This document shows positions 25,935 through 35,105 of a DNA stretch of 64,000 nt, piece after piece. Positions within the stretch are counted from its first letter, which is position 1. Every line of letters begins with the position of its first letter. This stretch comes from Zoogloea sp. (GTDB lineage Bacteria; Pseudomonadota; Gammaproteobacteria; Burkholderiales; Rhodocyclaceae). The stretch spans positions 143,199 to 207,198 of the forward strand of contig NZ_JAQVCN010000002.1 in the NCBI RefSeq assembly GCF_028689785.1. Reading direction: 5' to 3'. The notes beneath the pieces are model-generated. The model saw only the letters and a program-made list of their open reading frames with translations. It had not been told where the DNA came from and made no database searches. The position numbers and the translations under genes are program-made.

Positions 25935-27217
25935 ACGCCGCCATCATCTTCGGCATCCTGCTGGCCCTGATGCTGACGGGGATGCCGATTTCAATCTCCC
26001 TCGGCCTCACCGTGCTTTCCTTCCTCTTCACGATGACCCAGGTTCCCCTGGAGTCGGTGGCCCTCAAGCTATTCACCGGCATCGAGAAGTTCGAGATCAT
26101 GGCCATCCCGTTCTTCATCCTGGCGGGTAACTTCCTGACCCACGGTGGTGTGGCCAAGCGGATGATCAACTTCGCCACCTCCATGGTCGGCCACTGGTAC
26201 GGTGGATTGGGCCTGGCCGGCGTGCTTGCCTGCGCGCTGTTTGCTGCAGTATCCGGCTCCAGCCCGGCCACGGTGGTGGCCATCGGCTCCATCCTGCTGC
26301 CGGCCATGGTGCGGGCGGGCTTCCCCAACAAGTTCGGGGCGGGGATCATCACTACGGCCGGTGCGTTGGGCATCCTCATCCCGCCGTCCATCGTCATGGT
26401 GATGTACTCCGTGGCCACCAACACCTCGGTTGGCGCGTTGTTCATGGCCGGCGTGGTGCCGGGCCTGGCTCTGGCCGGGGTATTGGGGGGCGTCACCTGG
26501 TATCGGGCCAAGAAGTTCGACTATCCGCGTCAGCCCAAGGCGAGCGCCGCGGAGCGGATCAAGGCCTTCAAGGAGTCCGTGTGGGGTCTGCTGCTTATCG
26601 TGGTGGTGATGGGCGGGATCTACACCGGCATGTTCACCCCCACCGAAGCAGCTGCCATGAGCGCCATGTACGCCTTCTTCGTGGCCGTGTTCATCTACAA
26701 GGACATGCCCCTGAAGGACGTGCCCAAGGTGCTGCTCAACTCGGCCAACATGTCGGCGATGCTGCTCTACATCATCACCAACGCCGTGCTGTTCAGCTTC
26801 ATCATGACCAACGAGAACATCCCCCAGGCCCTGGCCGAGTGGATGCTGGGCAATGGGCTGGGGGTGATCGCCTTCCTGCTGGCGGTGAACGTGCTGCTGC
26901 TGCTGGCCGGCAATTTCATGGAGCCCTCGTCCATCGTGCTGATCTTCGCCCCGATCCTGTTTCCGGTGGCGATGAAGCTGGGGATCGACCCGGTGCATTT
27001 CGGCATCATCATGGTGGTGAACATGGAAGTGGGGATGTGCCACCCGCCAGTGGGGCTTAATCTGTATGTGGCCTCGGGCATCACCAAGATGGGCATCACC
27101 GAGCTGACCGTGGCCGTGTGGCCGTGGCTGCTGTCGATGCTGGTCTTCCTGGGGCTGGTTACCTATTGGCCCGGTCTGTCCCTGTGGTTCCCGCGCTGGC
27201 TTGGCATGATCTCCTGA
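25931..27217 (+). CDS. dctM: TRAP transporter large permease subunit DctM
   Basis: A 428-residue polytopic transporter with about 12 helices and the DctM signatures FFILAGNFLTHGGVAKRMINFA, AVSGSSPATVVAIGSILLPAM, AGALGILIPPSIVMVMYSVATNTSVGALFMAG and MEVGMCHPPVGLNLYVASG. It carries out sodium-driven dicarboxylate import with DctP and DctQ. It is the last gene of the operon, ending 77 bp before a strong terminator. Confidence 0.96.
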   Translation: MNAAIIFGILLALMLTGMPISISLGLTVLSFLFTMTQVPLESVALKLFTGIEKFEIMAIPFFILAGNFLTHGGVAKRMINFATSMVGHWYGGLGLAGVLACALFAAVSGSSPATVVAIGSILLPAMVRAGFPNKFGAGIITTAGALGILIPPSIVMVMYSVATNTSVGALFMAGVVPGLALAGVLGGVTWYRAKKFDYPRQPKASAAERIKAFKESVWGLLLIVVVMGGIYTGMFTPTEAAAMSAMYAFFVAVFIYKDMPLKDVPKVLLNSANMSAMLLYIITNAVLFSFIMTNENIPQALAEWMLGNGLGVIAFLLAVNVLLLLAGNFMEPSSIVLIFAPILFPVAMKLGIDPVHFGIIMVVNMEVGMCHPPVGLNLYVASGITKMGITELTVAVWPWLLSMLVFLGLVTYWPGLSLWFPRWLGMIS

Positions 27218-27293
27218 TGATCCTGGTTCGATCATTCATTGCACAGTCTTGCCACGTATGCTGGGCATGATCTGACTTCCGTCCGCGGAACGA

Positions 27294-27328
27294 CCAAAAG
27301 CGCGCCCTGGTGGCGCGCTTTTGGTTTT
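27294..27328 (+). terminator. Rho-independent terminator of dctPQM
   Basis: A perfect 13-bp stem (CCAAAAGCGCGCC/GGCGCGCTTTTGG, loop CTGGT) is followed by TTTT. It lies after dctM and separates the TRAP operon from ccoI. The A-tract at the base makes it potentially bidirectional. Confidence 0.9.
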
Positions 27329-27425
27329 CAGCGTTCCAGGCACGTTTTGCCGGGCCTGCGCTTTGTGATAAAAGAGCGCGTTTACCGCGGCCGTCCGGTT
27401 GCGTGTGTTGTCAGCGAGGCCTGCT

Positions 27426-29885
27426 TTGTCCGACTCCCTCCCGTCGTCCGAGCACGACTGTTATCACTGCGGCCTGCCCATTCCCGCCGATGTGGATCTC
27501 CCGGTGGAGATTGATGGGGCTCCCCATCAGATGTGCTGCACAGGCTGCCAGGCCGTAGCTCAGTCCATCGTGAGCAGCGGGCTGGTGGATTACTACAAGC
27601 GTCGTGACACCCTGCCCGAGCAGGCCCGCGAGGCCATGCCGGAAGAACTCAAGGAACTGGGCCTGTTCGATCACCCGGATTTCCAGAAGGGCTTCGTCAA
27701 ACCCATCGGCGAGCATGACCGGGAGGCCGACCTGATTCTCGAAGGCATCACCTGTGCCGCGTGCATCTGGCTGAATGAGCAGCATGTGGCACAGCAGCCG
27801 GGGGTAATCGCCGTGGATATCAACTACGCTACCCGGCGTGCCCGGGTGCGTTGGGACGAGCGCAAGATCAAGCTCTCCGACATTCTTGGCGCCATCCAGG
27901 CCATTGGCTACCGGGCCTATCCCTACGATGCCGCCCGCTCCGAGCAGATCTCCCAGCGGGAGCGGCGCTCTGCCCTGTGGCGCCTGTTCGTGGCCGGGTT
28001 CGGCATGATGCAGGTGATGATGTATGCCTTCCCGGTGTACGTGGCAGACCCGGGCGACATGACCGCCGACATCGAGCTGTTGATGCGCTGGGCCAGCCTG
28101 ATCCTTACCGCGCCAGTGGTGCTGTACTCTGCCGCCCCCTTCTTCAGCCACGCTCTGCGTGATGTGCGCCTGCGCCGCCTGGGCATGGACGTGCCCGTCG
28201 CCCTGGGCGTGGGGGCAGCCTTCGTGGCGAGTTGCTGGGCCACTTTCACCGGAAAGGGGGAGGTCTATTTCGACTCGGTGACGATGTTCGTCTTCTTTCT
28301 GCTGTGCGGGCGCTACGTGGAAATGCTGGCGCGCCAGAAAGCCGTGCGCGGGGTGGAAGAGCTCGGTAAGGTGATCCCGGCCTTCGCAGAGCGTCTGGCG
28401 GCCTATCCGTCACTCGAAGGAGAGCGGGTGCCCGTCTCGCAGTTGAGCCCAGGTGAGGTGATCCGGGTGAAGCCGGGGGAGACGATGCCGGTGGATGGGG
28501 TCGTCATCGAAGGACACAGTGAAGCCAATGAGGCGTTGCTGACGGGTGAAAGCCGGCCCGTGGCCAAGGCGCCGGGCGCCGACGTCACGGGGGGAAGTGT
28601 CAATATCGGCAGCCCGCTGGTGGTGAAGGTCAGCCGGACCGGTGAAAACACCCGTCTGGCGGCGATCCGGCATCTCATGGAACGGGCCTCCGCCGAGAAG
28701 CCCCGGGTGGTTCAGCAGGCTGATCGCGTTGCTGCCTATTTCATTCTGGCCTTGCTGGTGCTGTCAGTGGTGACGGCAGCCTGGTGGTGGTGGGCCGATC
28801 CGGACCGGGCCCTGTGGGTGTTCGTGTCGGTGCTTGTGGTGAGTTGCCCCTGCGCTCTTTCTCTCGCTACGCCAGTGGCGCTTACGGTAGCCACCGATTC
28901 CCTGGCCCGGATGGGCGTGCTGGTGACCCGCGGGCATGCTATCGAGGCGCTGGCCCGGGCCAGCCATTTTGTCTTCGACAAGACGGGTACCCTCACTTAT
29001 GGCGAGATGCGTGTCGAGCAGGTCCGCCTGCTCGGTAATGCTGACGAGATGGGCGTACTGGCTCTGGCCGCTGCTCTTGAGCAGGGGTCCGAACATGCCA
29101 TCGCCGTGGCGCTGCGCCTGCGTGCCGGAGCGGAGGCCTTGCCGGTCATTGGCGGGCTGGCGGCGACAACAGGGCAAGGGGTGTCGGGCTCGCTTGACGG
29201 GGTGGCCTATCGCATCGGCAGGCCCACTTTCGTGGCGGATCTGGTCGGGTCGCCGGTACCGGATGTGCTGCTCAAAGATGAACGTTCCGGTCGGACCGTG
29301 ATTGCGCTCGGTTCGGCGCATGGCTGGCTGGCGGGTTTTGCCCTATCGGATGGTCTGCGGGACGATTGCCCTGCGGCGTTCGACTCCCTGCGTGGCAAGG
29401 GCATCGCGCTGTCCATCTTCAGCGGTGATACGCCTTCGACGGTAGAGGAGTTGGGGCGCCGCCTGGGTGTTGCCCAGGCCATCGGCGCGATGACCCCCGA
29501 GGACAAGCATCGTGGCCTGCTGGCCCTGCAGAAGGGGGACGCCGTGATCGCAATGGTGGGGGATGGCGTGAATGACGCGCCAGTGCTAGCCCAGGCGCAG
29601 GTGTCCGTGGCCATGGGCGGCGGCACCGACCTTGCCCGCAACCAGGCGGATATCGTCCTGCTGAGCGGTCATCTTGCCTCCCTGGCAGAGGGGGTGACCC
29701 TGTCTCGTCGAGCGCTGACCATCATTCGGCAGAATCTGTGGTGGTCGTTTGCCTATAATTTTTCAGCCGTCCCCCTTGCCATGTTCGGGCTTGTAACGCC
29801 CTGGATGGCAGGTATCGGCATGTCGGCGAGCTCGCTCTTCGTTGTCCTGAACGCCCTGCGCCTACAGCGCAGGCTTCCCCGCTGA
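27426..29885 (+). CDS. ccoI: Copper-transporting P1B-type ATPase CcoI (cbb3 oxidase assembly)
   Basis: About 819 residues from a TTG at 27426, 7 bp after GAGG; upstream TTG/GTG codons at 27399-27408 are alternatives. The N-terminus has CYHCGLPIP (C12, C15) and MCCTGCQAV, then a heavy-metal domain GITCAACIW. The ATPase core shows LTGESRPV, the membrane CPC motif VVSCPCALSLATP, phosphorylation motif DKTGTLT and VGDGVNDAPVLAQA. CcoI/FixI-type pumps export copper to the periplasm for maturation of cbb3 cytochrome oxidase. ccoS directly follows, which fixes the identity. The oxidase genes ccoNOP are not in the window. Confidence 0.95.
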   Translation: MSDSLPSSEHDCYHCGLPIPADVDLPVEIDGAPHQMCCTGCQAVAQSIVSSGLVDYYKRRDTLPEQAREAMPEELKELGLFDHPDFQKGFVKPIGEHDREADLILEGITCAACIWLNEQHVAQQPGVIAVDINYATRRARVRWDERKIKLSDILGAIQAIGYRAYPYDAARSEQISQRERRSALWRLFVAGFGMMQVMMYAFPVYVADPGDMTADIELLMRWASLILTAPVVLYSAAPFFSHALRDVRLRRLGMDVPVALGVGAAFVASCWATFTGKGEVYFDSVTMFVFFLLCGRYVEMLARQKAVRGVEELGKVIPAFAERLAAYPSLEGERVPVSQLSPGEVIRVKPGETMPVDGVVIEGHSEANEALLTGESRPVAKAPGADVTGGSVNIGSPLVVKVSRTGENTRLAAIRHLMERASAEKPRVVQQADRVAAYFILALLVLSVVTAAWWWWADPDRALWVFVSVLVVSCPCALSLATPVALTVATDSLARMGVLVTRGHAIEALARASHFVFDKTGTLTYGEMRVEQVRLLGNADEMGVLALAAALEQGSEHAIAVALRLRAGAEALPVIGGLAATTGQGVSGSLDGVAYRIGRPTFVADLVGSPVPDVLLKDERSGRTVIALGSAHGWLAGFALSDGLRDDCPAAFDSLRGKGIALSIFSGDTPSTVEELGRRLGVAQAIGAMTPEDKHRGLLALQKGDAVIAMVGDGVNDAPVLAQAQVSVAMGGGTDLARNQADIVLLSGHLASLAEGVTLSRRALTIIRQNLWWSFAYNFSAVPLAMFGLVTPWMAGIGMSASSLFVVLNALRLQRRLPR

Positions 29886-29892
29886 GGGTTCC

Positions 29893-30087
29893 ATGGAAAG
29901 TCTTTACCTGTTGATTCCCCTTTCTGTCGTGCTGGTTTTCGTGATTGGGGTCGTATTCTGGTGGTCGGTGCGGAGCGGACAGTTCGATGATCTTGAAGGG
30001 CCGGGTTATCGGGTTGTTGTTGACGACGATGCGCCGCCGGTGGTGAAGCCCGCGACCAAGGACGGGGAGGGCGGAGTGCCACGCTGA
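29893..30087 (+). CDS. ccoS: cbb3-type cytochrome oxidase assembly protein CcoS
   Basis: A 64-residue protein with one N-terminal membrane helix (LYLLIPLSVVLVFVIGVVFWWSV) followed by SGQFDDLEGPGYRVVVDDD, the CcoS hallmark. It is needed for cofactor insertion into cbb3 oxidase in studied species. It lies 7 bp after ccoI and is surely co-transcribed. The tail after the signature (about 20 residues) is longer than the minimal form but unremarkable. Confidence 0.95.
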   Translation: MESLYLLIPLSVVLVFVIGVVFWWSVRSGQFDDLEGPGYRVVVDDDAPPVVKPATKDGEGGVPR

Positions 30088-30122
30088 TGGGATGAAATTT
30101 CACCACGCTATCTGCAGGGTTT

Positions 30123-30164
30123 TTGACCCAAATCAAGACACCCAGGCAGGGAGGTGCGCATACT
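30123..30164 (+). promoter_or_regulatory. FNR/ANR-dependent (class II) promoter
   Basis: TTGAC-CCAA-ATCAA (30123-30136) matches the FNR/ANR box TTGAT-N4-ATCAA with one deviation. A -10-like CATACT (30159-30164) follows. The box centre (30129.5) is 41.5 bp before a start at about 30171, the spacing of class II FNR activation. The site lies after ccoS and reads toward a terminator and ndk. Sequence match and spacing are seen; regulation by FNR/ANR is inferred. Confidence 0.65.
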
Positions 30165-30170
30165 TCGCTC

Positions 30171-30282
30171 CAGGTTGAAGACGCGAACACGAGCAACAAA
30201 ATGCGTTTTCCTGGTGCGATAGCGCCAAGACTGAAGTCTCTCTGTTGGGGTTGGGGGTGCGCGATGCGCACCCTTTTTTTTT
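30171..30282 (+). ncRNA. Candidate FNR/ANR-controlled small RNA (about 112 nt)
   Basis: Between a predicted FNR-type promoter and an intrinsic terminator lies a segment with no supportable gene. It can fold into TGGTGC-GATA-GCGCCA, then AGAC-TGAA-GTCT, a pyrimidine stretch CTCTCTG and the terminator stem GGGTGCGC/GCGCACCC with nine T residues. That layout (short stems, unpaired pyrimidines, U-tail) is typical of Hfq-binding regulatory RNAs; hfq is about 9 kb away in this window. The ORF in the track through this segment has no stop before the terminator and is only an N-terminal extension of ndk. E. coli FnrS and Neisseria AniS are precedents for FNR-driven sRNAs of this size. Targets are unknown. 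Confidence 0.55.
30255..30282 (+). terminator. Strong Rho-independent terminator upstream of ndk
   Basis: A perfect 8-bp stem GGGTGCGC-GAT-GCGCACCC is followed by nine T residues. It would end the candidate sRNA and any readthrough from ccoIS. The remaining 263 bp to ndk hold nothing coding that I can support; a TAAAAT box at 30491-30496 may be the ndk -10, without a convincing -35. Confidence 0.92.
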
Positions 30283-30545
30283 GCCCCCGAGCCCCTGATT
30301 TCCCGGCTCGGAGACCTTTCCTCCGATGCCCCCTCATGCCGGCGGGCACTCCTCGTCAGACCATGGAGTCTGTGCTGAATCACCCTGCACCCCTGAATCG
30401 GGTTCGTCACAGGCTGTCGTGTCAGTTTCTTGGGTCGGGTCGTGTTGAGTCTTGTGCGTTGAAAAGCGCCGTTCTGCAGCGCCAACCTGCTAAAATTCCG
30501 CTCTTGAGCTTTTTGATCATCCTTTGTCTCACTGGAGTCTGCCCC

Positions 30546-30971
30546 ATGGCCATTGAACGCACCCTTTCCATCATCAAACCCGACGCTGTTGCCAAGAACG
30601 TGATTGGCCAGATCTACGCCCGTTTCGAAAACGCCGGCCTGAAGATCATTGCCGCCAAGCTCGTGCACCTTTCCGAGCGTGAAGCCGGTGAGTTCTACGC
30701 CGTGCACAAGGAGCGCCCCTTCTTCAAGGATCTGGTCTCTTTCATGACTTCCGGCCCGGTGATGATCCAGGCCCTGGAGGGCGAAAACGCGATCGCCAAG
30801 AACCGTGAGCTGATGGGCGCCACCGACCCGAAGAAGGCCGACAAGGGCACCATCCGGGCCGATTTCGCCGAATCCATCGACGCCAATGCCGTGCATGGCT
30901 CTGATGCCCCCGAAACCGCTGCTGTGGAAGTCGCTTTCTTCTTCCCCGGCATGAACGTTTACAGCCGCTAA
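30546..30971 (+). CDS. ndk: Nucleoside diphosphate kinase
   Basis: The track frame extends to 30123 only because no stop intervenes; the protein starts at the ATG at 30546 (141 aa), after CACTGGAGTCTGCCCC. The sequence [21 protein letters not shown] and the active-site histidine H117 in [10 protein letters not shown] are diagnostic. It transfers phosphate among nucleoside di- and triphosphates. It heads the conserved ndk-rlmN-pilW-rodZ-ispG block. Confidence 0.98.
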   Translation: MAIERTLSIIKPDAVAKNVIGQIYARFENAGLKIIAAKLVHLSEREAGEFYAVHKERPFFKDLVSFMTSGPVMIQALEGENAIAKNRELMGATDPKKADKGTIRADFAESIDANAVHGSDAPETAAVEVAFFFPGMNVYSR

Positions 30972-31016
30972 TGATCTCTGGTTGCGGGATGAAAGCCCTT
31001 CTTCCCGCTGCCAAGG

Positions 31017-32111
31017 ATGGAACTGCCCGTGGTCAATCTCCTCGATTTCGATGCCGAAGCCCTCACCGACTGGTTCGTCCAGCAGGGTGAGAAACCATTC
31101 CGTGCCAAGCAGGTGCTCCGCTGGGTGCATCGGTTCGGCGCCACCGATTTCGACCAGATGACCGACGTGGCCAAGTCCCTGCGGGCCAAGCTCGCGGGGG
31201 CGGCTTGCATCACGCCGCCGGTGCCGGTGCGTGACAGTGTCTCCAGCGATGGAACACGCAAGTGGTTGCTAGATGTAGGCAATGCCAATGCGGTGGAAAC
31301 GGTGTTCATTCCCGAAACCAACCGCGGCACCCTGTGCATCTCCTCCCAGGCCGGGTGCGCCCTCGATTGCGCCTTCTGCTCCACTGGTAAGCAGGGCTTC
31401 AACCGCAATCTGAGTGCTGCCGAGATCATTGGTCAGTTGTGGCTTGCCAATCGCATGCTGGGCGCCAACGGTGACGGCGAGCGGGTCATCAGCAATGTGG
31501 TGATGATGGGTATGGGCGAGCCTCTCGCCAACTTCGACAACGTCGTGTCGGCCCTGAAGCTGATGCTCGACGACAACGCCTACGGTTTATCCCGGCGGCG
31601 CGTCACCGTATCCACCTCCGGTATCGTGCCGGCCATGGATCGTCTGCGCGACGCCTGCCCCACGGCCCTCGCCGTGTCCCTGCACGCATCCAATGATGCC
31701 CTGCGGGACAAGCTGGTGCCGATCAATCAGAAATACCCCCTGCGCGAGCTGATGGCGGCCTGCCGGCGCTACCTCGAGAAGGCCCCGCGGGATTTCATCA
31801 CCTTCGAATACGTGATGCTGGACGGCATCAACGATTCCGATGCCCACGCCCGGGAGCTCGTTGCCCTCGTGCGGGATGTGCCTTGCAAGTTCAATCTGAT
31901 TCCGTTCAATCCGTTTCCTGGGTCTGGCTTCGAGCGTTCTCCGGCACCCCGGATCCGGCGTTTTGCCGAGATTCTGATCGATGCAGGGATTGTCACTACA
32001 ACACGCAAGACCCGTGGTGACGACGTGGACGCGGCCTGCGGTCAGCTGGCCGGCCAGGTGCAGGACAAGACCCGCCGCACGACCCGTATCGTGCCGATCC
32101 AGGAGCTCTGA
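31017..32111 (+). CDS. rlmN: Dual-specificity 23S rRNA/tRNA adenine-C2 methyltransferase RlmN
   Basis: A 364-residue radical-SAM enzyme. The iron-sulfur motif CALDCAFC gives C114, C118 and C121, and the C-terminal cysteine C341 (DAACGQLAG) completes the RlmN mechanism. [12 protein letters not shown] and [12 protein letters not shown] are family motifs. It methylates A2503 of 23S rRNA and A37 of certain tRNAs. AAGG precedes the ATG closely. The stop is 2 bp before the pilW GTG. Confidence 0.98.
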   Translation: MELPVVNLLDFDAEALTDWFVQQGEKPFRAKQVLRWVHRFGATDFDQMTDVAKSLRAKLAGAACITPPVPVRDSVSSDGTRKWLLDVGNANAVETVFIPETNRGTLCISSQAGCALDCAFCSTGKQGFNRNLSAAEIIGQLWLANRMLGANGDGERVISNVVMMGMGEPLANFDNVVSALKLMLDDNAYGLSRRRVTVSTSGIVPAMDRLRDACPTALAVSLHASNDALRDKLVPINQKYPLRELMAACRRYLEKAPRDFITFEYVMLDGINDSDAHARELVALVRDVPCKFNLIPFNPFPGSGFERSPAPRIRRFAEILIDAGIVTTTRKTRGDDVDAACGQLAGQVQDKTRRTTRIVPIQEL

Positions 32112-32113
32112 GC

Positions 32114-32905
32114 GTGAAACGCCTTGTGCTGCTTCTTTCTATCCCGTTGCTGCTGTCTGCCTGCGCAGGGCCGCAGATCCCCGGCGGTGTGGCACGCCTG
32201 GAGCGTCCGGTTTCCGAGCAGCCGGTAAAGAATGACGGACGACGCAAGGCCAAGGTGCACGTGGAGCTTGGCCAGGCGTATTTTCAGGCGGGTCGTTTCG
32301 GGGTTGCCCTGGACGAGGCCCGCGTCGCGGCCGCCTACGACTCCGGCTATGCACCGGTCTATCAGCTGATGGGTCAGGTGCATATGTATCTCGAAGAGAA
32401 CGAGATCGCGGAGGCTAATTTTGCCCATGCGCTGCGTCTCGCTCCAGGCGATCCGGAGGTGATGAATTCCTACGGCTGGTTCCTGTGCTCCGTCGGCAAG
32501 GAGCAGGCGGGGCTTGAGCTCCTGACCACCGCAGCCCGCAATCCGTACTATCAGAGTCCGGCCCGCGCCCTGAACAATGCGGGGCTGTGTCAGCTGCGTC
32601 TGAAGAACGATCGAGCAGCCGAGGAGCACTTTCTCCGCTCCCTCGAGACGGATGCGACCAATCTCCAGGCCATCTACCATCTGGCTGCCATTGCCTACCG
32701 GCGTGGTGCGTATGAGGCTTCACGGCGATATATCGCCGCTCTGCATGAGGGAGGAGAGCCGACTGCCGAAAGTCTGTGGCTTGGCGTTCGGGTGGAGCGC
32801 CGGCTCGGTGATCGGGTGGCCGAGGCAGCTCTTGTGCAGCAGTTGCGCCGACGCTTCCCCGCGTCTCCTGAATATCAAGCTTTCCAGCAAGGGTTGTATC
32901 AGTGA
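32114..32905 (+). CDS. pilW: Type IV pilus biogenesis/stability lipoprotein PilW (PilF-like, TPR)
   Basis: A 263-residue lipoprotein beginning with GTG. The lipobox LLSAC places the lipidated cysteine at 17. At least four tetratricopeptide repeats follow (KAKVHVELGQAYFQAGRFGVALDEA, APVYQLMGQVHMYLEENEIAEANFAHAL). PilW/PilF helps PilQ secretin assembly in the outer membrane. Its place between rlmN and rodZ is conserved in proteobacteria. Its stop overlaps the rodZ GTG. Confidence 0.92.
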   Translation: MKRLVLLLSIPLLLSACAGPQIPGGVARLERPVSEQPVKNDGRRKAKVHVELGQAYFQAGRFGVALDEARVAAAYDSGYAPVYQLMGQVHMYLEENEIAEANFAHALRLAPGDPEVMNSYGWFLCSVGKEQAGLELLTTAARNPYYQSPARALNNAGLCQLRLKNDRAAEEHFLRSLETDATNLQAIYHLAAIAYRRGAYEASRRYIAALHEGGEPTAESLWLGVRVERRLGDRVAEAALVQQLRRRFPASPEYQAFQQGLYQ

Positions 32906-33807
32906 CAGATTCTCAAGCTCTGCCGTCCTCCCCGAACCCGGTCGAAGAATTCCGGGCTGGCGATGGCCTGCGACGTACCCGTGAAGCCCAGGGGCTCAGC
33001 ATTTCCGAAGTGGCACACGCCCTCAAGCTCAACCCGCGCCAGATCGAAGCCCTTGAAGCAGGGCGATTCGACCTGCTGCCGGGCTATGCTTTCACCCGGG
33101 GCTTCCTGCGTAATTACGCCCGTCTGCTGAAGATTGACCCGGCCCCCTTCCTGGCCCAGCTCAAGCAGCCCGAAGCGGATGCCAACGTGGAGTTGGCACC
33201 CAGTTCCAATGCCCAGGGGGAGATGCCCGAGATCGGTCGCGGCCGCTTCCGCCGTTCCGTGATCCCCGGCATTCTTGCCGCGCTGGCTCTCCTCGGCGTT
33301 GTTGTGGCGGGCTGGTATTACGACACCCTGCGATCCAAGCCGACTGAAGAGCTGGCTGCCAGCCTTCCGACGCCTGTTGAAGTGGTTCCGCAATCCGAGC
33401 CTGCGCCATCGGGCGAGACGGTCACGCCGGTGCCGGTTGGTCCGATCGTTGCCGCCCCTGCAGAGGGAGCCCCGGCGCCGCTAGCTGCGCCGACGCCTCC
33501 AGCGATGCCCAATGAGGCGGCGACGGTTGCCACCCCTGCTGCGGTGGAGGCGCCAAAGGCCGCTGATGGTGTAGACCGGCTCGTCTTCGAATTCACCCAG
33601 GACGCCTGGGTCGAGATCAAGGATGCAAGCGGCAAGATCATTTTTTCCCGCCTCGGCAAGGCGGGCTCCCGGGAGCAGGTCGAAGCGCGTGCTCCCTTTT
33701 CACTGGTTGTCGGCAATGCCCGCTACGTGAAGCTCGAGCGTAACGGCACCCCGGTCAATCTGAATGCTTCCACCAAGGTGACGGTTGCCCGTCTCAAGCT
33801 GGATTGA
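32902..33807 (+). CDS. rodZ: RodZ-family cytoskeletal membrane protein (HTH + TM + DUF4115)
   Basis: A 301-residue protein. An N-terminal Cro-like helix-turn-helix ([51 protein letters not shown]) is followed by a basic patch and one membrane helix ([21 protein letters not shown]), a Pro/Ala-rich periplasmic linker and a C-terminal DUF4115 domain ([22 protein letters not shown]). RodZ links MreB filaments to the wall-synthesis complex. The GTG start overlaps the pilW stop. Confidence 0.92.
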   Translation: MTDSQALPSSPNPVEEFRAGDGLRRTREAQGLSISEVAHALKLNPRQIEALEAGRFDLLPGYAFTRGFLRNYARLLKIDPAPFLAQLKQPEADANVELAPSSNAQGEMPEIGRGRFRRSVIPGILAALALLGVVVAGWYYDTLRSKPTEELAASLPTPVEVVPQSEPAPSGETVTPVPVGPIVAAPAEGAPAPLAAPTPPAMPNEAATVATPAAVEAPKAADGVDRLVFEFTQDAWVEIKDASGKIIFSRLGKAGSREQVEARAPFSLVVGNARYVKLERNGTPVNLNASTKVTVARLKLD

Positions 33808-33818
33808 GGGCAGAAACC

Positions 33819-35069
33819 ATGGATCTTCTTCTTTCCGGGCGGGCTGCCGTCCGTCGTGTTACCCGCGAGGTGCGGATCGGTCAGGTGGTGGTGGGGTCTG
33901 GCGGACCTATCGTCGTCCAGTCGATGACCAACACCGATACGGCTGACGATTTTGCGACTTCGATGCAGGTTGCTCAGTTGGCTCGGGCCGGTTCGGAGCT
34001 GGTACGGATCACCGTCAATAATGACGAGGCGGCAAAGGCCGTGCCGAAGATCCGGGACAAGCTCCTGTCCATGAATCTGGATGTTCCTCTGGTGGGGGAT
34101 TTTCACTACAACGGGCATAAGTTGCTGGCCGATAATCCGGCCTGTGCCGAAGCCCTGGCCAAGTTCCGTATCAATCCGGGCAACGTGGGGCAGGGCGCCA
34201 AGCGTGACACCCAGTTCGCCTCCATTGTCGAGATGGCATGCCGTTTCGACAAGCCGGTGCGCATCGGTGTTAACTGGGGCAGCCTCGATCAGTCGGTGCT
34301 GGCGCGGATCATGGACGAGAACGCCCGTCGCGCGATTCCCCGCGATGCCGGTGCCGTCATGCGCGAGGCATTGGTTACCTCGGCTCTCGAGTCGGCGGCG
34401 AAGGCTGAGGAGTACGGGCTTGGTGGCGACAAGATCATCCTGTCCGCTAAGGTCAGCAGCGTGCAGGACCTGATCGCCGTGTATCGAGATCTGGCGGCGA
34501 AGTGCGACTACCCGCTGCATCTGGGGCTGACCGAGGCCGGCATGGGGTCGAAGGGCATTGTCGGCTCCACCGCGGCGCTTGCCGTGTTGCTGCAGGAGGG
34601 TATCGGCGACACCATCCGTGTGTCATTGACGCCGGAGCCCAATGGCAGCCGCAGCCAGGAGGTCATCGTCGCCCAGGAGATTCTCCAGACCATGGGTTTG
34701 CGTGCATTTACGCCGATGGTCACGGCCTGCCCGGGCTGCGGCCGCACCACCAGCACCCTGTTCCAGGAGCTGGCTTCCGATGTGCAGAACCATGTCCGCG
34801 ACAACATGCCGATCTGGCGGGAGCAGTTTGATGGGGTCGAGAATATGACGCTCGCTGTCATGGGCTGCATCGTGAACGGGCCGGGTGAGAGCAAGCATGC
34901 CAATATCGGGATCTCCCTGCCGGGCACCGGTGAGTCGCCCGCCGCGCCGGTCTTCGAGGATGGAGTGAAGACCCAGACCCTGCGTGGCGACAACATCGCC
35001 AGCGAATTCAAGACCATCATTGAAAGGTATGTGGTCCGTACCTATCGCCGCAAGGGCGCTCCGGCCTGA
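33819..35069 (+). CDS. ispG: 4-hydroxy-3-methylbut-2-en-1-yl diphosphate synthase
   Basis: The start is taken as the ATG at 33819 (416 aa) after GAGGGCAGAAACC; the track's TTG at 33804 adds MRAET. This [4Fe-4S] enzyme makes HMBPP in the MEP isoprenoid pathway. Cluster ligands are C304 and C307 (ACPGCGRTT) and C350 with the glutamate of [17 protein letters not shown] and RINPGNVG are family motifs. The gene lies in the conserved rodZ-ispG-hisS order. Confidence 0.97.
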   Translation: MDLLLSGRAAVRRVTREVRIGQVVVGSGGPIVVQSMTNTDTADDFATSMQVAQLARAGSELVRITVNNDEAAKAVPKIRDKLLSMNLDVPLVGDFHYNGHKLLADNPACAEALAKFRINPGNVGQGAKRDTQFASIVEMACRFDKPVRIGVNWGSLDQSVLARIMDENARRAIPRDAGAVMREALVTSALESAAKAEEYGLGGDKIILSAKVSSVQDLIAVYRDLAAKCDYPLHLGLTEAGMGSKGIVGSTAALAVLLQEGIGDTIRVSLTPEPNGSRSQEVIVAQEILQTMGLRAFTPMVTACPGCGRTTSTLFQELASDVQNHVRDNMPIWREQFDGVENMTLAVMGCIVNGPGESKHANIGISLPGTGESPAAPVFEDGVKTQTLRGDNIASEFKTIIERYVVRTYRRKGAPA

Positions 35070-35105
35070 GTGGTCGGGTGTCCCCCACGAAGCACACAAT
35101 AAATC

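Noticed and set aside
27361-27425. FNR box search upstream of ccoI
   Set aside because: No TTGAT-N4-ATCAA-like match was found in this stretch; the only good site is after ccoS.
30123-30545. Long N-terminal extension of ndk (282-aa ORF)
   Set aside because: It contains an FNR box and an intrinsic terminator and has no similarity to the kinase; Ndk starts at 30546 with normal length.
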